DNA of 8,972 bases from CAYOEJ01 sp964403015 (GCA_964403015.1 CAYOEJ010000054.1:1-8972), one strand, 5' to 3'. Shown: positions 1 to 5,853, counted from the first letter of the stretch. The notes: generated from the sequence alone by a model not told the origin. Translations and numbers: made by a program.

Positions 1-2155
1 GTGAGCGCAAGGGCCGCTGGAATTGTTCGATCGGTTCGTCAGCAAGAGCGACATCCATAAACGACTTGAATGCGAGTGCCGGGTAAAGGCCGCCAAAGAC
101 CTCGAGGTGGTAATTTCCGTTGATGACGGAGTCGAACATAGAGACGTTACCCTCCATGTGGCCCTGCCAGATCGCAGTTGCGAGCTGAGGGGTGTAGCCC
201 ATGAACCATGCGTGCCAGTCCATGTTGGCGGTACCGGTCTTGCCAGCAGCTGGTCGGCCACCCTGAAGCTGGGCGCGGAAGCCGGTGGCGTTATCGTCGA
301 CGACCTGCTCCAGCACCGCCGTGGTGGCACGCGCCGTATCGATATCGATAACCTGGCGGCACTCAGGCTCTTGGCTGGCAAGGACCTCGCCCTGCGCGTT
401 CGTGATCTCGGTGAACGAGTATGCGCGGCAGAACTCGCCTTCGGCGGCAAGGCTTGCCATGGAGTTAGCCATGGACAGTGGGGTGACCGGGTTGGTGCCA
501 AGCACCTGGGATGGGTTGGGTTCGAGTGGGAGCGGTTCACCTGCGGTCGAGTCGAGTCCGAGACTGGTGTAGTGCTCGGCCTGCTCTGCGTTTGCGGTTG
601 TGCCGCGCTCGACGCCGAGCGCGCTCGCCTTATCCACGATGTCGCACACGTCCAATTGGCTAGACATATTCACGTAGCCGGTATTGACGGACTGGCGCGT
701 GATGTCGAGGACCGTCATCATTCCCGAGCCGATGCCTTCAATGTTCTTGGGTGCGTATGGTTCCGGCATGGTCGCAAACCCTGGAGCGCAGGACATAGTC
801 CACTCTTCCGATGGGAAGGTCTGACCGTTGGCGGCATTCACTCGGTCTCGCGGTGACCGACCAGAATCAAGCCATTCGATGAGCGTGAAGACCTTGAACG
901 TCGAGCCGGATTGGAAGCCGTCTCCGCCGCCCATTCGCTGACCCACGTTGAGGTTCACACGAGTCGCGGTGGGGTCGTCCTCGGTTGGGTTGCCAAAGTT
1001 GGTGTTCTGAACCATTGCCTTGATTTGGCCGGTTCCGGGTTCTACTACGGACATCGCCATTTCGATCGACGACGGATCGCCAACCGGAACCCCGCCGACG
1101 ACGGCGTCGTACGCGGCCTGCTGCTGGACCGGGTCGAGAGTGGTCTTGATTGTCAGGCCACCACGATAGAGCTCTTGGACGCGCTCTTCGCGGGTCTCGC
1201 CGAGGAGCTCCGATTCAAGGACTTCCTTGACCACGTACTCGCAGTAATAGGCGGAGATCCCAGCTTCGGCACATCCGTTAAACGTGTTGGTCACGTTGAG
1301 CATGTCCTCGATGCTCACAGCCACAGCGGCCTCAAGCTGATCGCGCGTGATCGTTCCCAGGTTGTACATCTGGCCGAGGACGGTGTCGCGACGTGTTTTC
1401 GCGTCCTCCGGGTGGTTAATGGGGTCCCACCGGCCGGGTGCCTGCGTGATTCCCACGAGCATCGCTGCCTGTTCGAGGGTCACGTCTTTTGCGCTGGTGG
1501 AGAAGTAGTGCTGTGCCGCAGCCTCCACGCCGTATTGGGAGGGCCCGAACTGAGCGAGGTTGAGGTAACCGGTGAGGATCTCGTCCTTCGTCATTTGGTT
1601 CTCAACCGCAATGGCAAAACGTGCTTCGTTGAGCTTTCGTGCGATGCTTCGTTCGGTTGCGGACGCAATCAGCTCGGCGTCGTTGTTAATACGCCCCTCT
1701 TCGATCATTGCGTTCTTAACGTACTGCTGCGTGATGGTGGAGCCGCCTGCGAGAGCTCCGCCGGTGAGGTTATTAAATGCGGCGCCTGCGAGGCCCTGTG
1801 GGTCGATTCCGTTGTGCTCGTAGAATCGCTCGTCCTCAATGGCCACTGCGCCATCCTTGAGGTACTGCGAAATATTCTCCGAGGTGACGATAATGCGGTT
1901 CTCCGCGTAGAAGTTTGCAATGGTGGAACCATCTGCCGCCAAGATGACCGACTGTTCTGATGGGCGTGTGAAGTCGATTTCCGTTGGCAAGTCGTCGAAG
2001 ACGCGCGTGACTGCGTTAGCCGCCGTGCCCGTCGTCGCCGCAAGCGGAATCGCTGTGGCTGCAAGAATGCCGCCGCCAACTCCGCATAGCAAAAGGAAGG
2101 AAAGCAGCGCTACGAGAAGCTGCTTCACGCTCAGTTGTCTATCTTGTGCAGGCAT
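1..2155 (-). CDS. Class A penicillin-binding protein (bifunctional transglycosylase/transpeptidase), PonA2-like, 3' end outside window
   Basis: Peptidoglycan synthase that polymerises lipid II and cross-links stem peptides on the outer face of the membrane. From the ATG at 2155 the reverse strand is open for 718 codons to the window edge, so the C-terminus is missing. Seen in order: a short cytoplasmic start, one membrane helix at about residues 11-36, then a glycosyltransferase domain with EDERFYEHNG (candidate catalytic Glu107), GGSTITQQ and RKLNEARFAIAVE. The transpeptidase domain follows with STFK (nucleophile Ser418), SVN (489-491) and KTG (639-641). All key residues are present, so it should be active. 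It is divergent from whiB, as ponA2 is next to whiB4 in mycobacteria; that context rather than a domain suggests PonA2 over PonA1. Whether it ends in a PASTA domain cannot be seen. No convincing Shine-Dalgarno sequence precedes the ATG; a possible leaderless promoter is listed separately. Confidence 0.95.
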   Translation of the reverse strand, partial: MPAQDRQLSVKQLLVALLSFLLLCGVGGGILAATAIPLAATTGTAANAVTRVFDDLPTEIDFTRPSEQSVILAADGSTIANFYAENRIIVTSENISQYLKDGAVAIEDERFYEHNGIDPQGLAGAAFNNLTGGALAGGSTITQQYVKNAMIEEGRINNDAELIASATERSIARKLNEARFAIAVENQMTKDEILTGYLNLAQFGPSQYGVEAAAQHYFSTSAKDVTLEQAAMLVGITQAPGRWDPINHPEDAKTRRDTVLGQMYNLGTITRDQLEAAVAVSIEDMLNVTNTFNGCAEAGISAYYCEYVVKEVLESELLGETREERVQELYRGGLTIKTTLDPVQQQAAYDAVVGGVPVGDPSSIEMAMSVVEPGTGQIKAMVQNTNFGNPTEDDPTATRVNLNVGQRMGGGDGFQSGSTFKVFTLIEWLDSGRSPRDRVNAANGQTFPSEEWTMSCAPGFATMPEPYAPKNIEGIGSGMMTVLDITRQSVNTGYVNMSSQLDVCDIVDKASALGVERGTTANAEQAEHYTSLGLDSTAGEPLPLEPNPSQVLGTNPVTPLSMANSMASLAAEGEFCRAYSFTEITNAQGEVLASQEPECRQVIDIDTARATTAVLEQVVDDNATGFRAQLQGGRPAAGKTGTANMDWHAWFMGYTPQLATAIWQGHMEGNVSMFDSVINGNYHLEVFGGLYPALAFKSFMDVALADEPIEQFQRPLRS

Positions 2156-2170
2156 ACCGCCAGAATACTG
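2156..2170 (-). promoter_or_regulatory. Possible -10 element for a leaderless PBP transcript
   Basis: Read on the minus strand, TATTCT lies six bases (GGCGGT) before the PBP ATG. It fits the actinobacterial TANNNT -10 pattern and would place the transcription start at or next to the A of the ATG. No Shine-Dalgarno core sits at normal spacing; the nearest AGG is about 13-15 bases upstream. No good -35 hexamer is visible 17 bases further up. Leaderless mRNAs are common in actinobacteria, so this is plausible but unproven. Confidence 0.35.
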
Positions 2171-2274
2171 CCTATGGATTGAAAAGTGGCGTGACGTGAG
2201 CCATGGCGCGGTACTCAGTGCCATAAAAATGCTCAATGTGAGTTTTTCCAGATAACGCGATAGCATGACTGAGT

Positions 2275-2290
2275 AGTGATACCCGTCACT
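2275..2290. promoter_or_regulatory. CRP/GlxR-box-like palindrome upstream of whiB
   Basis: The 16-mer AGTGATACCCGTCACT is a perfect 5-bp inverted repeat with a 6-bp spacer. Its GTGA-N6-TCAC core is that of the CRP/GlxR consensus TGTGA-N6-TCACA; only the outermost base pair differs, and symmetrically. It is centred about 52 bp before the whiB ATG, in the region shared with the divergent PBP. A CRP-family gene lies in the same window (4116-4793). If the TANNNT candidate at 2261-2266 (TAGCAT) were the whiB -10, the box would lie at or just after the start site, a repressing position. Function is inferred from sequence only. Confidence 0.5.
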
Positions 2291-2297
2291 TTGCATT

Positions 2298-2321
2298 ACT
2301 AAGAGCAACGTCGCTCTTAGT
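2298..2321 (+). promoter_or_regulatory. Perfect 9-bp hairpin abutting the whiB ribosome binding site
   Basis: ACTAAGAGC (2298-2306) pairs perfectly with GCTCTTAGT (2313-2321) across a 6-base loop, AACGTC. The right arm ends one base before the GGAGGAG Shine-Dalgarno sequence (2322-2328), which is 6 bases from the whiB ATG at 2335. In RNA the stem would sit directly against the ribosome landing site. It has no T-tract, so it is not an ordinary terminator. It could be a translational control element, an mRNA-stabilising 5' hairpin, or a DNA operator. Confidence 0.55.
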
Positions 2322-2334
2322 GGAGGAGAATGTT

Positions 2335-2661
2335 ATGACTTTGGTGTACGAGGACCAAACGTGGGCAGTGCAAGCTGCCTGTTCGGGTGCTGACCCAGAC
2401 TCACTCTTCGTGCGAGGAGCAGCCCAGCGGCAGGTTCGGCAGGTTTGTTTTTCCTGTCCCGTGCGCTTGGAGTGTCTCGCAGATGCGCTCGATTCAAATA
2501 CCGCATTCGGTGTCTGGGGTGGCCTGACGGAACGTGAACGACGCGCTTTGCTACGCCGGTTCCCGAACGAAAGAGACTGGTACACGCGTTTGATGACGTC
2601 GGAGGAGCAGCTTGCTACCGATCTGCGCGCGGGACGAGTTCCGCGTTTGTCTGGTCGTTAA
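2335..2661 (+). CDS. WhiB-family iron-sulfur transcriptional regulator, WhiB4/WblA-like
   Basis: A 108-residue protein of the actinobacteria-specific WhiB family, whose members bind a [4Fe-4S] cluster and act in transcription, often redox-linked. Seen: four cysteines C16, C38, C41 and C47 in the C-X2-C-X5-C arrangement with one upstream Cys, the GVWGG turn at 59-63, then a basic stretch (ERERRALLRR). The DPDSLFVRGAAQR segment and TERERRALL resemble my recollection of WhiB4 and Streptomyces WblA more than WhiB1/2/3. The start at 2335 is chosen because GGAGGAG is 6 bases upstream; an in-frame GTG at 2320 would lie before the Shine-Dalgarno. It is divergent from the class A PBP, as for whiB4-ponA2 in mycobacteria. 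A strong terminator follows. The subgroup assignment is from motif and context. Confidence 0.93.
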   Translation: MTLVYEDQTWAVQAACSGADPDSLFVRGAAQRQVRQVCFSCPVRLECLADALDSNTAFGVWGGLTERERRALLRRFPNERDWYTRLMTSEEQLATDLRAGRVPRLSGR

Positions 2662-2707
2662 GGATTTCCCGGTAGAAAAGATAGTTCCAACTCGGTAGCA
2701 TCGCTTG

Positions 2708-2740
2708 AAATGAGCGGCACAACGGTGTGTCGCTCATTTT
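2708..2740 (+). terminator. Rho-independent terminator after whiB
   Basis: AAATGAGCG (2708-2716) pairs with CGCTCATTT (2731-2739), with further inner pairing of CACA with TGTG around an ACGG loop, ending in a short T run (2737-2740). It lies 46 bp after the whiB stop and should separate whiB from the next gene. The T-tract is only four bases. Confidence 0.8.
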
Positions 2741-2783
2741 GCTGTTCGCGCGCATCCGTGCCCAATTTAGATAGTCTTGAGCC

Positions 2784-2939
2784 ATGACTAAATGGGAATA
2801 TGCAACGCTGCCACTGCTCATCCACAATACGAAGGCCATTCTTGATACGTGGGGTGACGACGGCTGGGAACTCGTCACTGTCATCCCCGGCCCTGATGGC
2901 ACCAATCCGGTGGCCTACCTCAAGCGCGAAAAGCAGTGA
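2784..2939 (+). CDS. Small DUF4177-family protein (51 aa)
   Basis: A 51-residue acidic to neutral protein, MTKWEYATLPLL..., with WGDDGWELVTV in the middle and AYLKRE at the end. The pattern KWEY...L...GWELV...AYLKR is characteristic of DUF4177, a small family of unknown function. Its TGA overlaps the ATG of the RidA-family gene (TGATG at 2937-2941), so the two are probably translationally coupled. A similarly small protein sits beside the ridA homologue in mycobacteria, as far as I recall. No good Shine-Dalgarno precedes it; TAGATA about 10 bases upstream could be a -10 for a nearly leaderless transcript. No membrane segment or catalytic motif is visible. Confidence 0.85.
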   Translation: MTKWEYATLPLLIHNTKAILDTWGDDGWELVTVIPGPDGTNPVAYLKREKQ

Positions 2940-3421
2940 TGATGGGACAGTATTCGCGGCGCCTCGCAGAACTAGGCATTGAACTTCCTGCGGTCGCCGC
3001 TCCGGTTGCTGCCTACATACCCGCTCAGCGCATCGGTTATGAAGTGCGGACATCGGGTCAACTGCCATTCGTTGAGGGACAGTTGCCGGCCGCTGGCAAA
3101 GTGGGCGCAGAGGTGTCGCCTGAAACTGCCCAAGAGCTTTCGCGGGTCGCAGTCCTCAATGCCGTCGCCGCCGCAGCAGAGGTGGCTGGTGGAATCGACA
3201 ATATCGAGCGGATTTCTCACCTCACGGGATTCGTCGCGTCTGCCCCAGAGTTCACCGGTCAGCCCGCAGTAATAAACGGCGCTTCCATCCTTATTGGAGA
3301 GATTTTCGGCGACGCCGGTGCCCACACGCGCTCAGCCGTTGGTGTTGCTGTGCTCCCGTTGGACTCACCCGTCGAAATCGAACTGACCTGCATTGTGAAA
3401 GCGGACGACGGAACTCGGTGA
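2939..3421 (+). CDS. RidA/YjgF/YER057c-family protein (Rv3678c-like)
   Basis: A 160-residue protein. Canonical RidA hydrolyses reactive enamine/imine intermediates from PLP enzymes, releasing ammonia; this longer actinobacterial branch is less characterised. Seen: a 30-residue N-terminal extension, the core start RIGYEVRTSGQLPF (31-44), the helix VAVLNAVAAAAEVAGG, and the C-terminal HTRSAVGVAVLPLDSPVEIEL (129-149). Arg131 is at the position of the catalytic Arg of RidA, and Glu148 matches the conserved acidic residue near the C-terminus. ATG 2939 is used because it overlaps the DUF4177 stop; GTG 2936 and ATG 2942 are alternatives. It probably forms a trimer like the family. Its place between whiB and crp matches mycobacterial order. 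Confidence 0.9.
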   Translation: MMGQYSRRLAELGIELPAVAAPVAAYIPAQRIGYEVRTSGQLPFVEGQLPAAGKVGAEVSPETAQELSRVAVLNAVAAAAEVAGGIDNIERISHLTGFVASAPEFTGQPAVINGASILIGEIFGDAGAHTRSAVGVAVLPLDSPVEIELTCIVKADDGTR

Positions 3422-3441
3422 CGCCGAAGGTTGGTTAGCAC

Positions 3442-3467
3442 GTGAGTAACAGGCCCACCTGGGCAGA
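3442..3467 (+). CDS. 5' end of a gene running into the assembly gap
   Basis: A GTG at 3442, with GAAGG at 3426-3430 upstream (11-base spacing, rather long), opens a frame reading MSNRPTWA before the N run. It starts 20 bp after the RidA stop, typical operon spacing. It is most likely the N-terminus of the DUF1648-like membrane protein that resumes after the gap, but the frames on the two sides do not agree if the gap is exactly 100 bases. It could instead begin a separate gene lost in the gap. Confidence 0.55.
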
Positions 3468-3567
3468 NNNNNNNNNNNNNNNNNNNNNNNNNNNNNNNNN
3501 NNNNNNNNNNNNNNNNNNNNNNNNNNNNNNNNNNNNNNNNNNNNNNNNNNNNNNNNNNNNNNNNNNN
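3468..3567. other. Assembly gap of 100 Ns
   Basis: Exactly 100 unknown bases, the usual placeholder for a gap of unknown length. The left flank is in frame 1 (from GTG 3442) and the right flank coding frame begins at 3570, so joining them as one gene needs a true gap length of 2 modulo 3, which 100 is not. The gap may therefore be longer or shorter than shown and could hide whole genes. Confidence 0.95.
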
Positions 3568-3959
3568 CGCCGGAGCAGGTGCCGATGCACTTCGGGTGGG
3601 ACGGGGAACCCACCCGGTACGGCAGCCCGTCAGAGTTCTGGTTCTTGATTCCCTTCTTTGTGTTGATGCCGCTCATCCTCATCATGGTGTGGAAGCCGCA
3701 CAGGGGTAACTACGCCGGTTGGGTGGTTAAGGGAGATATTCCAGATGAGGCATGGCAGCGAATTTACGGCATCGCGCGCATCATGTACCTCGTCTTGACC
3801 GCTATCGCTGTGGGTTTGGGCTACGTGATTCTGCTGGTCATATTCCATAGCAGTGAGGGCCCATTTGTGGTCTTACTGTGGCTAGGCATCGTGGCACTGA
3901 TTGGCCTTGCCATCTGGGGAAGTTTAGCCTCGCGGAAGATCGCAAAGGAAAGTGAGTGA
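3568..3959 (+). CDS. DUF1648-like integral membrane protein, 5' part in the gap
   Basis: The open frame after the gap reads PEQVPMHFGWDGEPTRYGS..., a good match to the extracytoplasmic signature of DUF1648 proteins (P-x-x-x-P-x-H-F/W...G-x-P-x-x-Y-G), found in SdpI-like and uncharacterised membrane proteins. The 129 visible residues hold three hydrophobic segments at about 23-41, 71-92 and 98-118, with a polar loop between the first two. In DUF1648 proteins a first membrane helix precedes the signature; here it would lie in the gap. The internal GTG 3579 and ATG 3585 fall inside the signature and are unlikely to be true starts. Function is unknown; SdpI itself is an immunity protein, but nothing here shows that role. 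It converges on crp. Confidence 0.75.
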
Positions 3960-4000
3960 CCGGCGTCGTGAGCGTAGCTTCCGCAAAGGAGAGCAAACCG

Positions 4001-4050
4001 TCGTCGTGAACGATGTCAGGAAAAATCGTCGTGAACGACGATAGGAAAAA
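4001..4050. repeat. Tandem 25-bp direct repeat with internal palindrome
   Basis: Two adjacent 25-bp units (4001-4025 and 4026-4050) each begin TCGTCGTGAACGA and end AGGAAAAA, differing at only a few central bases. The second contains the perfect 7-bp inverted repeat TCGTCGTGAACGACGA (4026-4041). A weaker, partial copy (GCGTCGTGAGCG) begins near 3963. On the minus strand each unit reads as a small hairpin with a T5 run on either side, that is, a terminator-like unit. Confidence 0.8.
4026..4041 (-). terminator. Second, backup terminator hairpin downstream of crp
   Basis: On the minus strand TCGTCGTTCACGACGA folds into a 7-bp stem with a 2-base centre (the innermost pair would open) and is followed by TTTTT (4025-4021). 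It lies directly beyond the main crp terminator, in one unit of the tandem repeat. Confidence 0.5.
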
Positions 4051-4085
4051 GTAGCGGAGCCAGTGAATTACCGGCTCCGCTACTT
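4049..4085 (-). terminator. Strong terminator between the DUF1648-like gene and crp (bidirectional)
   Basis: A perfect 13-bp stem, AAGTAGCGGAGCC (4049-4061) with GGCTCCGCTACTT (4073-4085), encloses an 11-base loop. On the minus strand the stem runs into T5 followed by CC, giving a classic intrinsic terminator for crp about 30 bp after its stop. On the plus strand it is followed by AGTTAAT, so it may also stop the convergent membrane-protein transcript. Confidence 0.88.
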
Positions 4086-4093
4086 AGTTAATC

Positions 4094-4109
4094 TCGGGCT
4101 GGTGCCCGA
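4094..4109 (-). other. Small hairpin just after the crp stop
   Basis: TCGGGC (4094-4099) and GCCCGA (4104-4109) form a 6-bp stem with a 4-base loop, 6 bp beyond the crp stop codon. It has no T run. It is the first of three successive hairpins met by a transcript leaving crp. Confidence 0.5.
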
Positions 4110-4115
4110 TCGGAA

Positions 4116-4793
4116 TCAGTGAGCGCGACGCTGCAGGCGCTGAACCTGGATCAGAAGCACAGCGCGACCTTCGAGACGGATCCAGCCACGCGAGGTGAAG
4201 TCGGCAAGCGACTTGTTCACGGTTTCGCGGGAGGCGCCAACGAGGTGAGCGAGCTCTTCCTGGGTGAGGTCGTGGGCGACGTAAATGCCCTCTGGCGTAC
4301 GCTCGCCGAAGCGCTCGGCAAGATCGAGCAGCGCCTTGGCTACGCGGCCAGGGACGTCGGAGAAGACGAGGTCGGCCATCTGCTGGTTGGTGTTTCGCAG
4401 ACGCTTTGCCAGTTCGCGCAACATGGACTTGGCCATCGGAGGATGCTCGTCGATGTACTCCATCATGTCCTTATGGGACAGAGAAAGGAGGCGGGTTGCT
4501 GCGATGGCAGTAACCGTTGAGGAACGAGCTCCAAGATCGAAGAGGGTCAGTTCACCAATGATCTCGCCCGGGCCGAGAACAGCGATGAGATTCTCGCGGC
4601 CGTCGTCGGCAGTGTGGGAGAGCTTGACCTTTCCCTCGGTCACCACGTACAGACGATCTCCGGAGTCGCCCTCGTGGAAAAGGGATTCGCCTCGCTTCAG
4701 TGAGGTCTCGGACATGAGCGCAGCAAGGTCTGCGCGCTCGGTTTCGTCTAGTTCCTTAAACAGTTCTACGTTTGCGAGAACGTTGGAATCCAT
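4116..4793 (-). CDS. crp: CRP/FNR-family transcriptional regulator (GlxR/Rv3676-type)
   Basis: A 225-residue cyclic-nucleotide-type DNA-binding regulator; actinobacterial orthologues (GlxR, Mtb CRP) are global regulators responding to cAMP. Seen: an N-terminal cNMP-binding beta-roll (about 10-115) with RGESLFHEGDSGDRLYVVTEG and the phosphate-binding cassette GEL (80-82)...ARSS (89-92), whose Glu81 and Arg90 are the expected cAMP contacts. A dimerisation helix follows (about 117-143), then a winged helix-turn-helix with LTQEELAHLVGASRETVNKSL (about 176-196), matching the CRP recognition helix SRETV. No FNR-type N-terminal Cys cluster is present, so a redox-sensing FNR is unlikely. AAAGGA on the minus strand lies 6 bases before the ATG. 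It is divergent from nth, an arrangement conserved in actinobacteria. Confidence 0.95.
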   Translation of the reverse strand: MDSNVLANVELFKELDETERADLAALMSETSLKRGESLFHEGDSGDRLYVVTEGKVKLSHTADDGRENLIAVLGPGEIIGELTLFDLGARSSTVTAIAATRLLSLSHKDMMEYIDEHPPMAKSMLRELAKRLRNTNQQMADLVFSDVPGRVAKALLDLAERFGERTPEGIYVAHDLTQEELAHLVGASRETVNKSLADFTSRGWIRLEGRAVLLIQVQRLQRRAH

Positions 4794-4830
4794 TCGAATT
4801 CCTTTCTACCGACATTAATATTTGGATCGA

Positions 4831-4858
4831 TGTTTACCGATGTGCACCTGTGTGCAAC
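4831..4858. promoter_or_regulatory. Three direct repeats in 10-bp phase upstream of crp
   Basis: TGTTTACC (4831), TGTGCACC (4841) and TGTGCAAC (4851) repeat TGT-[GT]-[CT]-A-[AC]-C at exactly 10-bp intervals, placing them on one face of the helix. They lie 38-65 bp upstream of the crp ATG, in the region shared with nth. Such an array suggests cooperative protein binding. The last unit also begins an imperfect CRP-like box (TGTGC-N6-ATACA, 4851-4866), so autoregulation is possible. Confidence 0.45.
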
Positions 4859-4903
4859 GCCATACATGCTTAATACTGCCATGTTGCGGCGACTAAAGCA
4901 CGG

Positions 4904-4932
4904 TTATTGCCACGAAAAATCCTAGGTATCCT
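4904..4932 (+). promoter_or_regulatory. Candidate promoter for nth
   Basis: TATCCT (4927-4932) fits the actinobacterial TANNNT -10 pattern. A weak -35 (TTATTG, 4904-4909) lies 17 bp upstream. The predicted start near 4939 gives a leader of about 26 bases containing the GGAG Shine-Dalgarno at 4954-4957. The -35 match is poor. Confidence 0.4.
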
Positions 4933-4964
4933 AAAGGAAAGGGCTGGCAGGACGGAGAAAAGCT

Positions 4965-5783
4965 GTGAAAGTAAATAGTAAACACGACGCATTGAAAACC
5001 TCCGTCGCGAATTCGACGAAAGCTCCGAAGAAAACCTCGAAGAAAACCTCGGCGAAAGCTCCGAAGAAAACCGCATCGAAGCCCCAGAAGACCGTGAAGC
5101 TACCTCCGCGCCCGCGATCGCTATCGGAACGTCAAGAAAAAGCAAAGATCATCACGGATCGCTTGGCGCAGGTGTATCCGAATTCCACGTGCGCCCTGAA
5201 TCACCGCAATGCGTTCGAGCTACTCGTTGCAACGGTGCTGTCCGCCCAAACCACTGATGAGCGGGTCAATCAGGTCACCCCGGAGCTTTTTGGCGAGTTT
5301 CCAGATCCGCAATCGATGTCCGCCGCGCCGCTCGAGGTTCTCGAGGATATTTTGCGCCCGCTCGGCTTTTTCAGATCCAAGGCGAAGTCCTTGAACGGAC
5401 TCTCTGTTCGGTTGGTGGAGGATCATGACGGCGATGTGCCGAGCACGCTGGAGGAGCTGGTGAAGCTCCCCGGCGTTGGCCGGAAGACCGCCAATGTTGT
5501 GCTGGGAAATGCGTTTGATGTCCCAGGGATCACCGTGGACACGCACGTTGGTCGGCTCGCTAGGCGGTGGGGGTGGACGAGGGAGACGGATCCGGTGAAG
5601 GCCGAGCTGGAGCTCAATAAGCTACTTCCACCAGAGATATGGACGATCACGTGCCACAGAACAATTGATCACGGCCGCCAGATTTGTCATTCGCGAGCCC
5701 CGGAATGTGGGCGTTGCCCACTCGCAGACATCTGCCCCTCGTACGAGTGTCTGACGGGCTTGCCGCAGCCTGACCGCGCTTAA
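4965..5783 (+). CDS. nth: Endonuclease III (bifunctional DNA glycosylase/AP lyase)
   Basis: Base-excision repair enzyme that removes oxidised pyrimidines and cleaves the abasic site by beta-elimination. Seen in the 272 residues: the glycosylase fold from about 55, FELLVATVLSAQTTD (84-98), the helix-hairpin-helix LPGVGRKTANVVL (168-180) with catalytic Lys174, VDTHVGR with catalytic Asp192, and the iron-sulfur loop C241-X6-C248-X2-C251-X5-C257. All catalytic and cluster residues are intact. Unlike the E. coli enzyme (about 211 aa) it has a 50-residue Lys/Ala/Ser/Thr/Pro tail at the N-terminus with repeated KAPKKT. The GTG start has GGAG 7 bases upstream. In mycobacteria nth also neighbours crp. 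Confidence 0.96.
   Translation: MKVNSKHDALKTSVANSTKAPKKTSKKTSAKAPKKTASKPQKTVKLPPRPRSLSERQEKAKIITDRLAQVYPNSTCALNHRNAFELLVATVLSAQTTDERVNQVTPELFGEFPDPQSMSAAPLEVLEDILRPLGFFRSKAKSLNGLSVRLVEDHDGDVPSTLEELVKLPGVGRKTANVVLGNAFDVPGITVDTHVGRLARRWGWTRETDPVKAELELNKLLPPEIWTITCHRTIDHGRQICHSRAPECGRCPLADICPSYECLTGLPQPDRA
5017..5072 (+). repeat. Internal 20-bp direct repeat encoding the Lys-rich tail of Nth
   Basis: CGAAAGCTCCGAAGAAAACC occurs identically at 5017-5036 and 5053-5072, exactly 36 bp (12 codons) apart. A partial copy (TCGAAGAAAACC, 5037-5048) lies between them. The spacing keeps the frame, so the tail repeats KAPKKT...KKT...KAPKKT. Identity at the DNA level suggests recent duplication or slippage. 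Confidence 0.85.
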
Positions 5784-5790
5784 CAAGATA

Positions 5791-5846
5791 GTTCGATTTT
5801 CGAACGCCCAAGCGCAGCACTGCAGGCTGCGAACTACAGGCTGCGA
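5791..5846. repeat. Small hairpins and a direct repeat between nth and the hydrolase
   Basis: The 70-bp convergent spacer holds GTTCGA-TTT-TCGAAC (5791-5805), a 6-bp stem CGCAGC/GCTGCG (5813-5831), and a direct repeat CAGGCTGCGA (5823-5832 and 5837-5846). None is followed by a convincing T-tract on either strand, so a normal terminator is not clear here. Confidence 0.5.
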
Positions 5847-5853
5847 GCGACCG

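Noticed and set aside
23..1960. Two long plus-strand open frames (23-856 and 911-1960)
   Set aside because: They lie opposite the class A PBP, whose minus-strand frame has every expected motif. Their translations show no recognisable domain; they result from the GC-rich codon pattern.
2225..2247. A5...CTCA-ATG-TGAG-T5 terminator-like element between PBP and whiB
   Set aside because: The GC stem is only 4 bp, and the region is between divergent genes, where a terminator is not expected.
2320..2334. GTG 2320 as an upstream start for whiB
   Set aside because: It would place the GGAGGAG ribosome binding site inside the gene; ATG 2335 has ideal 6-base spacing and matches usual WhiB N-termini.
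4001..4050. CRISPR-like repeat
   Set aside because: Only two adjacent units with no spacers and no cas genes; it fits a tandem terminator-like repeat better.
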